Shown: positions 1 to 7,878 of the stretch, piece by piece
Layout of the letters: each line of letters starts with the position of its first letter
Position numbering within the stretch: position 1 is the first letter of the stretch
Assembly: GCA_949841365.1 (NCBI GenBank)
Contig: CATKZI010000005.1
Coordinates: 1-64,000, forward strand
DNA from: an uncultured Candidatus Melainabacteria bacterium
Lineage (GTDB): Bacteria > Cyanobacteriota > Vampirovibrionia > Gastranaerophilales > Gastranaerophilaceae
Length of the DNA stretch: 64,000 nucleotides
Reading direction: 5' to 3'
The notes under the pieces: model-generated
Told to the model about the DNA's origin: nothing
The model's input: the letters and a program-made list of their open reading frames with translations, nothing else
Databases searched by the model: none
Program-made: the position numbers and the translations under genes

Positions 1-702
1 CCCCGACAGGATGATGATATTATAGTAAGGGTTCCGGCATTTACATTAGCGGAAGTACTTATTACACTAGGGATTATTGGTGTTGTTGCGGCAATCACTA
101 TGCCTGTATTAATCAGCAAATATCAAAATAAGGTTTACGTTACACAGTTAAAAAAGGCTTATAGCGAAATATCTCAGGCTCTTAAGCTTTATATGGTTAA
201 TAACGGTGCAGAAACATTAACCGATGCCGGTATGACCTCACAAGATGCTGCAAATGAATTTATAAACAAATATATGACAAAAGCAACAGAATGCACTGCT
301 GAAAATGCAAATAAATGTTTTGCACATACTTATAAAAGATTGGATGGTACATCTAAGGTTGAAGAAGTACAGGCAAACTATGCAACTTCAAAATCATACG
401 TTTTAGCAAACGGAAGTGTTGTAAGATTTCATCACAGGATATCAGGCAGTAAAGTAGCAAATTTGCAGGTAGATGTTAATGGCAAAAAAGGACCAAATGT
501 TTATGGTAAAGATAAATTTGTTATCTATATTTACAATAACGGTTTATTAGATGATATTGTAGGCAATACCGGCAATAGCAACGGTAATGCTCCATTAACA
601 AAAGAGCAACGTGAAGAAAGTTTTAACACTTGGTGTATAAATAACGGCACAGGCGGTTGTTTTGGCAAAATTTTAAATGACAACTGGGAAATAAATTATT
701 AA
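1..702 (+). CDS. Type IV pilin-like protein, 5' end cut by window edge
   Basis: This is a prepilin-type protein whose start lies outside the window. The reading frame is open from base 1. It carries the prepilin cleavage/methylation motif AFTLAEVLITLGIIG followed by the hydrophobic helix, so it should be processed by a prepilin peptidase and packed by its N-terminal helix into a pilus or pseudopilus. The C-terminal half has the motif VDVNGKKGPN-x2-GKD-x-F shared with five other proteins in this window. The window begins with CCCCG, which matches the end of the C tract that two sister genes carry just before the FTLAE motif, so this copy may have the same kind of leader. Its stop overlaps the convergent PHP gene by 4 bases. 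The family is secure. Which pilus or secretion machine it belongs to is unknown. Confidence 0.85.
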   Translation, partial: PRQDDDIIVRVPAFTLAEVLITLGIIGVVAAITMPVLISKYQNKVYVTQLKKAYSEISQALKLYMVNNGAETLTDAGMTSQDAANEFINKYMTKATECTAENANKCFAHTYKRLDGTSKVEEVQANYATSKSYVLANGSVVRFHHRISGSKVANLQVDVNGKKGPNVYGKDKFVIYIYNNGLLDDIVGNTGNSNGNAPLTKEQREESFNTWCINNGTGGCFGKILNDNWEINY

Positions 703-1307
703 CACAAAAACTTACCATGCAAATCAGTACCGCCTGTTTTAATCAGGTTATATTTGTCTGCGATTTTTTCAACATTATCGGGATGAGAAAAACGAATATA
801 TTTACGCCATCTGGGGTACGGATAATAAACCTCAATTCCGTCAAGTCCGTAAGAAACAAGTTTTTTTACAAATCTGTCCAAACTTAAAGCCCAGCAGCAG
901 CAAGGATGCGCAAGCACTGCAATTCCGCCTGCATTATGAATTGAGCGAATAAGTTTTTTAATATCGCGTTTTGAGAAAAATCTTATTATATCAAGTTCGG
1001 TTTCTTTTTTTGATTTTGCACAAAAAGCCTGCAATTCCTCATTATTCACATCAATTCCGTAAGCCAAGAGGTGCATAAAAACATACCCGCACCAAACATC
1101 AAATTCAACGGCAGTGATTAAAATATCATCTTGAATAACTTTATGCGCTTCCATTGTATTATGGTCGCATATTGCAATTTTCTTATAACCCTTTTCTTTA
1201 GCCTGTTTTATAATATCAAAAACATCAGCCTGTCCGTCTGAAAATGTGGTGTGAATATGCAAATTAACTTTATTATTTATATAATCTTCTCTTGTGAAAT
1301 TTCTCAT
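699..1307 (-). CDS. PHP-domain metal-dependent phosphoesterase
   Basis: This is a short PHP (polymerase and histidinol phosphatase) domain protein of 202 residues. The metal-binding signatures are visible: HIH at residues 17-19, CDHNT near 46-50, LAHPC in the middle and GTDLHG close to the C-terminus. Family members such as YciV hydrolyse phosphoesters, for example nucleoside 3',5'-bisphosphates or short RNA, but the substrate cannot be read from sequence. The start codon has no Shine-Dalgarno. Instead a TATTAT-like -10 element lies about 7 bases upstream, suggesting a leaderless message that diverges from the membrane-protein gene at 1328. At its 3' end it overlaps the pilin-like gene by 4 bases. 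Confidence 0.85.
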   Translation of the reverse strand: MRNFTREDYINNKVNLHIHTTFSDGQADVFDIIKQAKEKGYKKIAICDHNTMEAHKVIQDDILITAVEFDVWCGYVFMHLLAYGIDVNNEELQAFCAKSKKETELDIIRFFSKRDIKKLIRSIHNAGGIAVLAHPCCCWALSLDRFVKKLVSYGLDGIEVYYPYPRWRKYIRFSHPDNVEKIADKYNLIKTGGTDLHGKFLC

Positions 1308-1327
1308 ATTTGTAATAATATAATTAT
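1308..1327. promoter_or_regulatory. Compact divergent promoter region between 1307(-) and 1328(+)
   Basis: Only 20 bases separate two divergent ATG codons. The interval is a run of A and T containing TAATAT (1316-1321), which ends 6 bases before the plus-strand ATG, and TATTAT on the other strand at a similar distance from the minus-strand ATG. There is no room for a Shine-Dalgarno on either side. Both messages are therefore predicted to be leaderless. The -10 calls in such AT-rich DNA are inference. Confidence 0.4.
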
Positions 1328-2323
1328 ATGATAAATAAAAGTGTTTTGAAAATATTTTTTGAGGGTTTGAAAATATACGCGCTCAATATACACAAATTTC
1401 TGTTGTATATGGCATTTCCTGTTTTAGGACAGGCTATCGGTTTATTCCTGATTTTTGGTATGACTTACTGGTTTACACAAAACTATCAGGATTTATCAAT
1501 TAAATATCCTGCTCTCAAAGAAATGTCAACCATGCTTATTACAAGCATCGCCCTTGTCATCCCTGGACTTCTTATTTTTGTGAAAGCTTTTTGGGATTAT
1601 TTGGTAGCATACGGCGCACTAAACTCAATGACTGAAGGTTATTTAAACACAGGCAGAGTTTATGATTTCAGGGCACACAATGACGTAATATTGAAAAAAA
1701 CTTTTTCATTCATTGCATTGTGGTTCATAATCGGTATATTTTCTATAATTGCTATAATTCCCGTATTCTGGATTTTTGCGTTTATATTTTTTGTTTATTT
1801 TATATTGGTTTTTCAAGTATTTACATTTGAAAACGGGCTTTCACCCGTCGGATATTTTAAAAGAAGTTTTGAACTCATCAAAGGTAAATTTGCAAGAACC
1901 TGTTTATTAATGGGAGTTCTCGGACTTTTTACTTATTATCTTTTACCTGCAGGTTTGTCGGTAATTTTTGACTACTTGAACTTCACAAATCTTTTATCAA
2001 AATCCTTTGAAGCGTGGGCATTTACGCTTCCTCTTGAACACGTTGAACAATTCGGGGTTACTCCTGCAGTTGTCGGCGAAAATATCGTTAAACAGCTTGT
2101 ATTCTTTTTAGCCATCGGGTTCACACTGCCTTTAAGAAGTATCTGCTGGACTTTGTGGTACAACAATTTTGCAGAACCCGTTGAAAAACCTAAAAAAATA
2201 AGAAAAAAAACTACGAAAAAAACTGTTAAAGGGAAAAAACTTCCCGAAAACTTTAAAATCGAAAAAAGAGGAATAGATCCTGAAATCATCAGACGCGCAA
2301 GGCTGGAGGATGATGAATATTAA
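1328..2323 (+). CDS. Polytopic membrane protein, function unknown
   Basis: I do not recognise a named family. The 331-residue product has about six hydrophobic segments (roughly residues 20-50, 70-95, 125-165, 190-215 and 255-280) and a soluble C-terminal tail from about 285. The tail is very lysine/arginine-rich (for example KKIRKKTTKKTVKGKK) and probably faces the cytoplasm or binds nucleic acid or phospholipid. The segment FENGLSPVGYFKRSFELIKG resembles the loop of DUF975/YIP-type permease-like membrane proteins, but this is weak. It overlaps the next ATG (zinc-ribbon protein at 2323) and is probably co-transcribed with it and with rph. Confidence 0.75.
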   Translation: MINKSVLKIFFEGLKIYALNIHKFLLYMAFPVLGQAIGLFLIFGMTYWFTQNYQDLSIKYPALKEMSTMLITSIALVIPGLLIFVKAFWDYLVAYGALNSMTEGYLNTGRVYDFRAHNDVILKKTFSFIALWFIIGIFSIIAIIPVFWIFAFIFFVYFILVFQVFTFENGLSPVGYFKRSFELIKGKFARTCLLMGVLGLFTYYLLPAGLSVIFDYLNFTNLLSKSFEAWAFTLPLEHVEQFGVTPAVVGENIVKQLVFFLAIGFTLPLRSICWTLWYNNFAEPVEKPKKIRKKTTKKTVKGKKLPENFKIEKRGIDPEIIRRARLEDDEY

Positions 2324-2550
2324 TGTTTATATGCAAGAACTGTAAATCCGTTGATAAATTTGAATTAATGTTTTCACCCGATTATACGGGCGAAAAAAGA
2401 TTTTTGCAGGAATATAACAAAGACGGAGATATAGAAATCACTGTCGACGGATACAAATTTATTCCAGATTTGCAGTTTATGAATGAACATGCAGTTTGCA
2501 GATACTGCGGACAGATTTATATGTGGGATTATGAGGGCAAAAAATTATGA
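2323..2550 (+). CDS. Small zinc-ribbon-like protein
   Basis: This is a 75-residue protein with two CxxC pairs, C4/C7 (CKNC) and C59/C62 (CRYC), the spacing of a zinc ribbon or knuckle with a β-rich middle. The ATG overlaps the stop of the upstream membrane-protein gene, and its own 3' end overlaps the rph start by 4 bases, so the three genes are translationally coupled. Its partner is unknown. Linkage to RNase PH hints at RNA metabolism, which is only context. Confidence 0.7.
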   Translation: MFICKNCKSVDKFELMFSPDYTGEKRFLQEYNKDGDIEITVDGYKFIPDLQFMNEHAVCRYCGQIYMWDYEGKKL

Positions 2551-3248
2551 GAGAAAACAGAAAAAACAACGAAACCAGAGAAATTAAATTCACAAAAGAT
2601 TTTACAAAACACGCATTAGGTTCGGTTCTGGTAGAATTTGGTGACACCAGAGTAATTACAACAGCATCGGTTGAAGAAGGCAAACCTAAATGGATGGACA
2701 GAGATGAAAAAAGAGGCTGGGTAACGGCTGAATATTCACTTCTTCCGTCAGCACCAAATACAAGATGCCAGCGCGAAAGAACAAAAATTTCAGGCAGAAC
2801 TCAGGAAATTCAACGACTTATCGGAAGAAGCCTCAGAGCTTGTGTTGATTTAGAGAAAATACCTGATTTAACTATAACGATTGATGCGGACGTAATTCAG
2901 GCAGACGGAGGAACCCGCACGGCAAGTATCTGCGGAGGGTTTTTAGCTTTAAAAATCGCGGTAGAAAAATTGATTGCACAGGGCAAACTTGTTGAAAACC
3001 CGATAATTGAACCAATCGGTGCAATCTCTGCAGGTATTGTCGACGGCGATGTAAGATTAGATTTGGATTACATTGAAGATTCTCATGCTCAGGTTGACAG
3101 CAACATTGTGCTTACCAAAAGCGGTAAAATTATAGAATTTCAAACCACAGCAGAAGGCGAGCCTTACGAGCAGGAACAAATGCTACAAATCTTTAACACT
3201 GCAAAACAAGGTATTGACAAAATTATAGATATGTATGATAAAATCTAA
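2547..3248 (+). CDS. rph: Ribonuclease PH
   Basis: RNase PH is a phosphorolytic 3'-5' exoribonuclease that trims the 3' ends of tRNA precursors, using phosphate and releasing nucleoside diphosphates. The 233 residues cover the whole single-domain family. Recognisable segments are the early LGSVLVEFGDTRVITTASVE strand, the arginine-rich SGRTQEIQRLIGRSLRA helix, the DADVIQADGGTRTASICGG core that forms the phosphate-binding site, and the late EFQTTAEGEP segment. It is the last gene of a three-gene overlapping operon. Confidence 0.95.
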   Translation: MRENRKNNETREIKFTKDFTKHALGSVLVEFGDTRVITTASVEEGKPKWMDRDEKRGWVTAEYSLLPSAPNTRCQRERTKISGRTQEIQRLIGRSLRACVDLEKIPDLTITIDADVIQADGGTRTASICGGFLALKIAVEKLIAQGKLVENPIIEPIGAISAGIVDGDVRLDLDYIEDSHAQVDSNIVLTKSGKIIEFQTTAEGEPYEQEQMLQIFNTAKQGIDKIIDMYDKI

Positions 3249-3327
3249 AAAAAGAAAGCAACGGAGGCGCCAGCCTCAGACAAAAATAATAAAAATGTGA
3301 CGAAAATCGTCAGAAAGGGTAAAAAGA

Positions 3328-3663
3328 ATGAAAAAATTATTAGTTTTAGCTTTAGTTATGGTTATGGCAAGCATCACAGCAGTTCAAGCAGCTACAACAT
3401 CTTCAACTCCTTTAGCAGATAGAATCGGAGCTAAAGAAAAACAATTACAACAACAGCAAAAAGCTCGTCAGGATGCAAGAGCAAAACAACAAGCCGATTG
3501 GCAGAAACAACAAAAAGCAAGACAAGAAGCTCAAGCTAAACAAAAAGCAGACTTCCAAAAGAAAATAGAAGCTGATAAAAAAGCAAGAGAAGATGCTTCT
3601 AAAGCAAGACAACAAAAATACGAACAAAAGAAAAAACAATGGAATGACTTAATTAACAATTAA
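3328..3663 (+). CDS. Secreted Gln/Lys/Ala-rich helical protein with internal repeat
   Basis: This is a 111-residue protein with a clear signal peptide (MKKLLVLALVMVMASITAVQA, cleavage after residue 21). The mature part is almost entirely Q, K, A, R and E. An 18-residue unit beginning QQKARQDARAKQ is repeated immediately with a few changes (QQKARQEAQAKQ), each ending in ADWQK or ADFQK. This predicts a long periplasmic α-helix or coiled coil. AAAGGG upstream is a good ribosome binding site. Two small hairpins sit in its 5' region (3263-3276 and 3298-3312), and a strong terminator follows. The function is unknown. An envelope-stress or chaperone-like role is only a guess. Confidence 0.75.
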   Translation: MKKLLVLALVMVMASITAVQAATTSSTPLADRIGAKEKQLQQQQKARQDARAKQQADWQKQQKARQEAQAKQKADFQKKIEADKKAREDASKARQQKYEQKKKQWNDLINN

Positions 3664-3670
3664 TAAAAAA

Positions 3671-3692
3671 GCGCCGACAAGGCGCTTTTTTA
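3671..3692 (+). terminator. Rho-independent terminator
   Basis: The stem GCGCC / GGCGC encloses loop GACAA and is followed by a run of seven T. It ends the transcript of the Gln/Lys-rich protein just before the ilvB promoter. Confidence 0.85.
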
Positions 3693-3695
3693 TGA

Positions 3696-3701
3696 TAAAA
3701 T
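3696..3701 (+). promoter_or_regulatory. -10 element predicting a leaderless ilvB message
   Basis: TAAAAT ends 6 bases before the ATG at 3708, and there is no Shine-Dalgarno between them. The expected -35 position falls in the upstream terminator stem and is poor, so this call rests on the -10 and on the identical spacing seen at several other genes of the window. Confidence 0.4.
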
Positions 3702-3707
3702 AAATGT

Positions 3708-5279
3708 ATGCAAACACTAACCAAAACATATACAGGTGCAAAAATACTTACAGAAACCCTAAAACAGCTCGGCACAGATACCATTTTCGGCTATCCGGGC
3801 GGTATTGTTTTGAGTGTTTATGATGAACTTGCTCAACAGTCAGCTATAAAACATTATCTTGTGCGCCACGAGCAATCAGCCGTACATGCAGCAGAGGGGT
3901 ATGCAAGAGTGTCCGGCAAATGCGGAGTAGTACTTGTAACATCAGGTCCCGGGGCAACAAACATTGTAACGGGTCTTGCAAACGCTTACCTTGACGGATT
4001 CCCGCTCGTTGTAATTACAGGTCAGGTATCAGCAGAATTATTGCATCAAGATGCTTTTCAGGAAGTTGATATCATAGATATTACAAAATCCTGCACAAAA
4101 AAGAATTTTCAGGTTAAGTCTGCAGAAAATCTGCAACAAACATTACAAGAAGCTTTTAAAATTGCAATGTCAGGTAAAAAAGGCCCTGTCGTTGTTGATA
4201 TTACAAAAAATGTTTTCTCTGAAAAAGCTGAATTTCAAGAACTTACACAAAATCAACCCGAACCCTCAACCGTTCCGTCTGTTGAACAAGCATTAAAAGC
4301 CGTATCATCGGCTAAACGACCTATTATAATTACAGGAGGCGGGGCAATTAATGCATCAAAAGAAGTTCGAGAATTTGCACACTCTCTTAATATCCCCGTG
4401 GTTTCAACCATGATGGGACTTGGAGTTTATCCTGCCGATGATGAAAATTACCTTGGTATGGTCGGAATTTTTGGCAGTGCAAACAAAGCGGTCAGAGAAA
4501 GCGACTTAATTATTGCAATCGGGACAAGGTTTAATGATAGAGTTAAGGGGTGTTTGGGAAATCTTGAAAATAAACTTATTCAAATTGATATTAACAAGGT
4601 TTTGCCCGAAGCTTCAGGACTTATAGGTGATGCTAAAGAGATTTTATCGGAAATAATTTCTAAAAAATGTGAAGTTAAAGATTTCACAGACTGGATACAA
4701 CATGCAAAAGCTCTTGTCACTCCAAATTACCAAAAACGTTCTGACAGAATGCATTCTTTTGAAGTTCTTTCAGAAATTCAAGAGTGTATAAAAGATAAAA
4801 TTATAACAACAGAAGTCGGTCAGCATCAGGTTTGGGCATCAAGATGCTTAAAATTTAACGAGCCGCGTAAATTTATCACATCAGGCGGTCTCGGCACAAT
4901 GGGATTTGGCTTCCCGTCAGCAATTGGTGCAAGTATAGCAAGCAATCAACCTGTTGTATGCATTGCGGGTGACGGCTCTTTCCAAATGAATTTGCAAGAA
5001 ATAGCAACTTGTATGGACTACAATTTACCTGTAAAAATATTTATCCTAAACAACGGTTATTTAGGTATGGTCAGACAATTTCAGGAAAAAATCTGTGAAC
5101 AAAGATATTATGCAACAAAAATTTCCAATCCCGATTTTGTAAAGCTTGCACAAAGCTATGGTGCACTCGGTCTAAGAGTTGAAAAATTTGAAGATATAAA
5201 ACTTGCACTAAAACAAGCAATGGATTATAATGGAACTACATTAATAGATTTTGTTATAGAACCTGAGGAATTGTTATGA
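3708..5279 (+). CDS. ilvB: Acetolactate synthase large (catalytic) subunit
   Basis: This ThDP-dependent enzyme condenses two pyruvates to 2-acetolactate, or pyruvate with 2-ketobutyrate, at the head of valine/leucine/isoleucine synthesis. The 523 residues contain the N-terminal pyrimidine-binding domain with catalytic glutamate E55 (RHEQSAVHAAEGYAR) and SGPGATN. The central domain follows, then the C-terminal pyrophosphate domain with GDGSFQMNLQE...NNGYLGM. It is slightly short for an IlvB (usually about 560). No regulatory small subunit or ilvC is adjacent, so a catabolic (AlsS-like) role is possible. It overlaps the next gene by 4 bases (ATGA), an odd coupling to a pilin-like protein. Confidence 0.9.
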   Translation: MQTLTKTYTGAKILTETLKQLGTDTIFGYPGGIVLSVYDELAQQSAIKHYLVRHEQSAVHAAEGYARVSGKCGVVLVTSGPGATNIVTGLANAYLDGFPLVVITGQVSAELLHQDAFQEVDIIDITKSCTKKNFQVKSAENLQQTLQEAFKIAMSGKKGPVVVDITKNVFSEKAEFQELTQNQPEPSTVPSVEQALKAVSSAKRPIIITGGGAINASKEVREFAHSLNIPVVSTMMGLGVYPADDENYLGMVGIFGSANKAVRESDLIIAIGTRFNDRVKGCLGNLENKLIQIDINKVLPEASGLIGDAKEILSEIISKKCEVKDFTDWIQHAKALVTPNYQKRSDRMHSFEVLSEIQECIKDKIITTEVGQHQVWASRCLKFNEPRKFITSGGLGTMGFGFPSAIGASIASNQPVVCIAGDGSFQMNLQEIATCMDYNLPVKIFILNNGYLGMVRQFQEKICEQRYYATKISNPDFVKLAQSYGALGLRVEKFEDIKLALKQAMDYNGTTLIDFVIEPEELL

Positions 5280-5899
5280 TAGCTGATAAAAAACCGATTT
5301 TGACAGGTATTTTAGCTCTTGTATTAATATATGCAGTTGTATTTTATACAAAACAACTTATTAATAAAGAAGCAGTTGTTGCTTTTAAAAAGCTTTATAC
5401 GACATATTCGCAGATACTGGATTTAACGATTTTAGAAATGAGTGGAGAAACAGGTTGTTACTTTTCTTCAGACAGTAATATTGATAGTAAATTTGACGGA
5501 TGTGATAACTTTTATAAGCGTTTTGCAACAAATTTAAGAGTAACAAAATATTGCAAAGACAACTCTCTAAGCAAAGGCTGCCTGCCTGCTTATAAAAATT
5601 ATGCAACAAACCCCTCCTGTGCAGGATATTCCGAAAGTATGATGAACAGGTTCAATCAAACCTTTGTAATGAGAGATAAAAGTACATTAACCGTATTTAA
5701 TCAACCTGCTAATCAGCCGAAACCAATCTTTGCAGTTGACAGTAACGGTAAACTATTTCCAAATAAAAGCGGTTATGACCTGTTTAGTCTTGTTATAATC
5801 CGCAATTCTAACGGGCATTACAGTTTTCATCCTAATGTAACTCATTGCCTTCCTCAAGAAAAAGGAGGTATTCAAAAACTTCAGGATGTTTATAATTAG
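5276..5899 (+). CDS. Pilin-family homologue lacking the prepilin motif
   Basis: This 207-residue protein has a single N-terminal transmembrane helix (about residues 9-28) and a cysteine-rich outer domain. Its C-terminal FAVDSNGKLFPNKSGYDLF matches, with changes, the D-x-N-G-x-K-G-P-N-x2-G-x-D-x-F motif of the pilin-like paralogues in this window. The segment FKKLYTTYSQIL matches their post-helix KVYSELSQAV. It has lost the FTLAE prepilin cleavage site, so it should remain membrane-anchored or act as a non-processed relative. It is coupled to ilvB by a 4-base overlap and converges with the UDG gene, overlapping it by 4 bases. Confidence 0.7.
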   Translation: MIADKKPILTGILALVLIYAVVFYTKQLINKEAVVAFKKLYTTYSQILDLTILEMSGETGCYFSSDSNIDSKFDGCDNFYKRFATNLRVTKYCKDNSLSKGCLPAYKNYATNPSCAGYSESMMNRFNQTFVMRDKSTLTVFNQPANQPKPIFAVDSNGKLFPNKSGYDLFSLVIIRNSNGHYSFHPNVTHCLPQEKGGIQKLQDVYN

Positions 5900-6492
5900 T
5901 CCATCTGTGAATAAACTTTTTTAATCTCCTGAATATCTTGCCACATAAGCCATTTTGGGCTTCCTTTTTCACGGCTGTCGTTTCTGAGCAGATATGACGG
6001 GTGAAAAATCGGCATCATTTTGGAGTTATTAGGGCCTGCAAACCATTTACCGCGAATTTTTGTAATCCCCTGATTAGTATCAAGCATAGACTGAACAGCA
6101 ACACGTCCGCAAAGCAAAATTATACGCGGTTTTAGGATTTCGATTTGGGCATCAAGATATTCTCTGCAGGCTTCTTTTTCCTCAGGAAGGGGGTCGCGAT
6201 TGTCCGGCGGGCGACATTTTAGGGTATTACAGATATAAACATCATTTTGACGAGAAAGTCCGACAGATGCAAAAATTCTGTCCAAAAGCTGACCGGCTTT
6301 GCCAACAAACGGTTCTCCTTTTTGATCTTCATAATATCCTGGCGCTTCACCTATCAGCATAAGTTTATGATTAGGCACACCGCCTGAGAAAACGGTCTTT
6401 GTGCGAGTTTGCCCTAACGGACATTTTTGACATGAAAGACATTTCTCACGAATTTGTTCTAATTGTTGAATTTCTTGTTCAGTTGCCTGCAT
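5896..6492 (-). CDS. Family 4 uracil-DNA glycosylase (Fe-S)
   Basis: This enzyme removes uracil from DNA to start base-excision repair. The 198 residues show the family-4 pattern: an N-terminal CLSCQKCPLG cysteine cluster for a 4Fe-4S centre, the catalytic loop GEAPG, EPFVGKAGQLLD, NTLKCRPPDNRDP with a further cluster cysteine, and the C-terminal HPSYLLRN loop that contacts DNA. It begins directly at the end of the upstream M16 peptidase gene (shared base 6492), so the two are co-transcribed. Confidence 0.92.
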   Translation of the reverse strand: MQATEQEIQQLEQIREKCLSCQKCPLGQTRTKTVFSGGVPNHKLMLIGEAPGYYEDQKGEPFVGKAGQLLDRIFASVGLSRQNDVYICNTLKCRPPDNRDPLPEEKEACREYLDAQIEILKPRIILLCGRVAVQSMLDTNQGITKIRGKWFAGPNNSKMMPIFHPSYLLRNDSREKGSPKWLMWQDIQEIKKVYSQMD

Positions 6493-7820
6493 TATTTTTC
6501 AGGCTCCAGAATTGAAACAACTGCATTATCAAGACTTAAATACTTGCGGATTGTATTTTCCAAATCTGTAACTGTAATTTCCTCCAAATCATTCAAATAA
6601 TTTTCAACAAGTTTCAAATCCTCGCATACAGTCATATAATATCCGATATTTTCGCCTATTTCAGATACAGTTTCTGCTTCATAAGCAAAACGCGATTTGA
6701 TTTTCTTTTTAGCCTTTGCCAATTCATCATTCGTAATCCTGTTTTCAAGCAAAGCGTTAACTTCTTTTTTTACAAGCTCAAGCGCAACATCTTTTTTCTC
6801 AGGTTTGAAATTAGCCTGAACAAAGAAATTGTTACCATCTTTAAACTGGTAGTGCTCGGCATTTGCCATATTAAAAATCGGTTCTGACTGTTTTTCGATT
6901 AAGTTTTGATACATTCTTGAACTTGTACTCTCACCTAAAATAATACTTATTATATCAAGTTCAATATTCTCTTTAAGTTCGCTTGCTTTTGGTCCGAGCC
7001 AGCCGAGCATCAAATAAGACGTATTAACTTTTGATGTATTTTCAACTAATATTGTTTTCTCTGTCGGAGCATCAATTTCATTTATGCGTTTTTCAGCATT
7101 TGGTCTGCCTTTAAAATCAAATTCCTGCTCAACTTTTTTCAATACAGCTTCTTTATCAAAATCGCCGACAATAATTGTTGTCATATTTTCAGGCGAATAG
7201 AATGTTCTGTAATAATTCATAATTTCAGCCTGAGTAACTCTTGAAATAATTTCGGGAGTTCCGATTACATCACGTTTATAAGGATGTTTTGTATACATAT
7301 TATAGTTACATGCGTTATAAACTTTAGTCCAGTTCTGGTCTTTGCGCATCCTGATTTCTTCTATAACAACGTGGCGTTCACGTTTATCCGTAACCTCCGG
7401 ATTGTTCAAATCAAAAGGTGCGCCGATTTCTTCTTCAGGCAAAACAGGATCAAGCATCATATCTGCATGAAGTTCTATTGCAAGGTTCAAATCTTTGCAA
7501 TTTTCACCTTTCGGCAAAGTTACATAATAAAAAGTATAGTCTTTCCAAGTCGCCGCATTTACAATTGCGCCTTTAGCTTCCAAAATCCTGTCAAAGTCGC
7601 CCGCTTTATGTTTATGAGTACCCTTAAACATCAAATGTTCAAGAAAGTGAGAAATACCGTTATTATTGTCATCCTCATTAATAGAACCTGTTTTAACCCA
7701 AGTACTGACGTTAACAAGTTCGCCTTCTTTGTGCGCAAGAACTATTTTATGACCGTTTTCTCTCTCATAAACTTCTACATCTTCTGTAAGGTACGGATAT
7801 TTAACTAAACTTTTTTTCAT
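6492..7820 (-). CDS. M16 family zinc metallopeptidase
   Basis: This is a pitrilysin-type processing peptidase of 442 residues, the usual length of the two-domain (active plus inactive) bacterial M16B enzymes. The inverted zinc motif HFLEH is at residues 58-62, and a downstream EE for the third ligand lies in RHVVIEEIRMRKD. Members degrade peptides or process exported proteins. It has a conventional leader: TATAAT lies on the minus strand near 7846-7851 and AAAGAGGG precedes the ATG. It diverges from nanE. Confidence 0.92.
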   Translation of the reverse strand: MKKSLVKYPYLTEDVEVYERENGHKIVLAHKEGELVNVSTWVKTGSINEDDNNNGISHFLEHLMFKGTHKHKAGDFDRILEAKGAIVNAATWKDYTFYYVTLPKGENCKDLNLAIELHADMMLDPVLPEEEIGAPFDLNNPEVTDKRERHVVIEEIRMRKDQNWTKVYNACNYNMYTKHPYKRDVIGTPEIISRVTQAEIMNYYRTFYSPENMTTIIVGDFDKEAVLKKVEQEFDFKGRPNAEKRINEIDAPTEKTILVENTSKVNTSYLMLGWLGPKASELKENIELDIISIILGESTSSRMYQNLIEKQSEPIFNMANAEHYQFKDGNNFFVQANFKPEKKDVALELVKKEVNALLENRITNDELAKAKKKIKSRFAYEAETVSEIGENIGYYMTVCEDLKLVENYLNDLEEITVTDLENTIRKYLSLDNAVVSILEPEK

Positions 7821-7866
7821 TTTTTTTGCCCTCTTTACAGTTATTATACAATAAAAATTTTTAGGT

Positions 7867-7872
7867 TATAAT
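7867..7872 (+). promoter_or_regulatory. -10 element predicting a leaderless nanE message
   Basis: A perfect TATAAT ends 6 bases before the nanE ATG at 7879, with no Shine-Dalgarno in the gap. Transcription starting 7 bases after the hexamer would begin at the ATG itself. The -35 region (TTATAC at 7844-7849, 17 bases upstream) is weak. Confidence 0.55.
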
Positions 7873-7878
7873 AATCTT

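Noticed and set aside
7284-7808. 174-codon plus-strand frame opposite the M16 peptidase
   Set aside because: It is a shadow of a strongly conserved gene, with a Phe/Ile/Val-rich composition typical of reversed coding sequence and no family signal.
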